The notes below the pieces were generated by a model. That model was not told the DNA's origin, did no database searches, and was given only the letters and a program-made list of their open reading frames with translations. Position numbers and translations under genes: made by a program. Shown here in pieces: positions 6,059 through 7,024 of a stretch of 7,024 nucleotides of DNA. Origin of the DNA: Akkermansiaceae bacterium. Lineage in GTDB: Bacteria; Verrucomicrobiota; Verrucomicrobiia; Verrucomicrobiales; Akkermansiaceae. The stretch spans positions 1-7,024 of the forward strand of contig JACMMB010000047.1 of the NCBI GenBank assembly GCA_014379305.1, given 5' to 3'. The first letter of the stretch is position 1. The number at the start of each line of letters is the position of its first letter.

Positions 6059-7024
6059 ATGAAAAACATACTTCCAGTAGCACTCGCTGCCATATATTCA
6101 ATTCTCCCGCTCTCGCAAGCACAGGAAACTGTCAAAGTCGGAGTTCTGCATTCCCTCAGTGGCACCATGGCGATCAGTGAAACCTCTTTACGCGATGTCC
6201 TCCTGTTCACCTTTGACGAAATCAATGCCGCCGGTGGCGTCATGGGCAAAAAAATCGAACCTGTCGTGGTCGATGGCGCTTCGAACTGGCCGCTTTTCGC
6301 TGAAAAGGCCAAGCAGCTTCTGGATCAGGACAAAGTAGCTGTTACATTCGGATGCTGGACTTCCGTGAGCCGCAAGTCGGTGCTTCCGGTTTACGAGGAG
6401 AAAAAAGGACTGCTGTTCTACCCTGTGCAATACGAAGGGGAGGAAATGTCACCGAACATTTTCTACACTGCTGAAGCCGTGAACCAACAGGCGACACCGG
6501 CGGTCGATTACCTCCTCGAAGAAGGCAAGAAGAAGTTTTACCTTGTCGGAACTGATTACGTATATCCACAAACCACCAATCTCGTGTTGCTTGAGTATCT
6601 TCTGAGCAAAGGCGTGCCGATAGAAAATATTGGAGGTGGTTTCACTAAGGATAGCGACGGAAAGATTATATCAGCAGGGAAATACACCCCTTTCGGCCAT
6701 ACGGATTACCAGCAGATCATTTCCGAAATCAAACAATTCGCCGCCAGCGGGGATGCCTGCGTCGTCAGCACTCTCAACGGAGACACCAATGTGCCCTTCT
6801 TCAAGGAGTATGCCGCTTCCGGACTGGATGCCGAAACATGTCCCGTAGTCAGTTTCTCGGTATCGGAAGATGAGTTTCGCGGCTTGCCAGCGAGCCAGCT
6901 TGTTGGACAGCTCGGCTGCTGGACATACTTCCAATCGATCAAATCCGAGGAGAATGAAAAGTTTGTATCCGCCTTCATGGATTGGCTCGAAAAATCGGAT
7001 GTTCCCGGCATCGTCAAAGACGAC
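6059..7024 (+). CDS. urtA: Urea ABC transporter substrate-binding protein UrtA (3' end outside window)
   Basis: Periplasmic urea-binding protein that delivers urea to UrtB/UrtC. The frame is open from the ATG at 6059 to the right edge, 322 codons without a stop; full UrtA is usually a little over 400 residues, so roughly a quarter is missing. Residues 1-21 are a signal peptide (MKNILPVALAAIY..., SQA before Q22). Hallmarks are VGVLHSLSGTMAISET (27-42), FDEINAAGGVMGKKIEP, DGASNWPLFAEKA, FGCWTSVSRKSVLPVYE (97-113), LLFYPVQYEGEEMS, LVGTDYVYPQTTN, YTPFGHTDYQQI (209-220) and STLNGDTNVPFFKEY. These match UrtA, not amino-acid LivJ/LivK proteins. A Gly/Lys/Asp-rich segment at 192-208 seems longer than in forms I recall. 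No Shine-Dalgarno sequence is visible: the 20 bases before the ATG are nearly all A/T. The gene sits downstream of urtE instead of leading the operon. Confidence 0.95.
   Translation, partial: MKNILPVALAAIYSILPLSQAQETVKVGVLHSLSGTMAISETSLRDVLLFTFDEINAAGGVMGKKIEPVVVDGASNWPLFAEKAKQLLDQDKVAVTFGCWTSVSRKSVLPVYEEKKGLLFYPVQYEGEEMSPNIFYTAEAVNQQATPAVDYLLEEGKKKFYLVGTDYVYPQTTNLVLLEYLLSKGVPIENIGGGFTKDSDGKIISAGKYTPFGHTDYQQIISEIKQFAASGDACVVSTLNGDTNVPFFKEYAASGLDAETCPVVSFSVSEDEFRGLPASQLVGQLGCWTYFQSIKSEENEKFVSAFMDWLEKSDVPGIVKDD

Noticed and set aside
1..7024. tRNA or rRNA genes, CRISPR arrays, insertion sequences or attachment sites
   Set aside because: No cloverleaf-like segment, regular spaced repeats, transposase frame or flanking inverted repeats were seen; the coding genes fill almost the whole window.

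Overview
The window carries a nearly complete urea ABC transporter locus (urtBCDE, then urtA) on the + strand. Its unusual element is a predicted outer-membrane beta-barrel gene between urtE and urtA. The organism is a diderm (Gram-negative-type) bacterium. The secreted NIPSNAP-type protein at the left edge, the Pro/Ala linker of the barrel protein, mid-range base composition and nearly absent Shine-Dalgarno sequences suggest the Verrucomicrobiota or a related PVC lineage. That placement is inference from recall and was not tested.

Layout. Positions 1-365 hold the 3' part of a NIPSNAP-family gene. A short gap contains a -24/-12 (sigma-54-type) promoter candidate at 445-460. Then come urtB (496-2211), urtC (2211-3344), urtD (3341-4108) and urtE (4128-4853), joined by overlaps of 1 and 4 bases and a 19-base gap, so almost certainly one operon. 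A 236-base gap (4854-5089) holds an AT-rich terminator-like dyad near urtE and a second -24/-12 candidate at 5020-5035, which faces the barrel gene (5090-5953). A 105-base leader with a GC-rich stem-loop separates this gene from urtA (6059 onward), whose 3' end lies beyond the window.

How it works together. UrtA binds urea in the periplasm. UrtB and UrtC form the inner-membrane channel, and UrtD and UrtE are the ATPases. The barrel protein is a plausible outer-membrane entry route for urea or short amides, which would give one locus for uptake across both membranes. Two sigma-54-like elements with the invariant GG and GC correctly spaced, in front of urtB and of the barrel gene, would fit nitrogen-starvation control. 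The transporter genes are recognised with high confidence. The barrel's substrate and the promoters are inferences.
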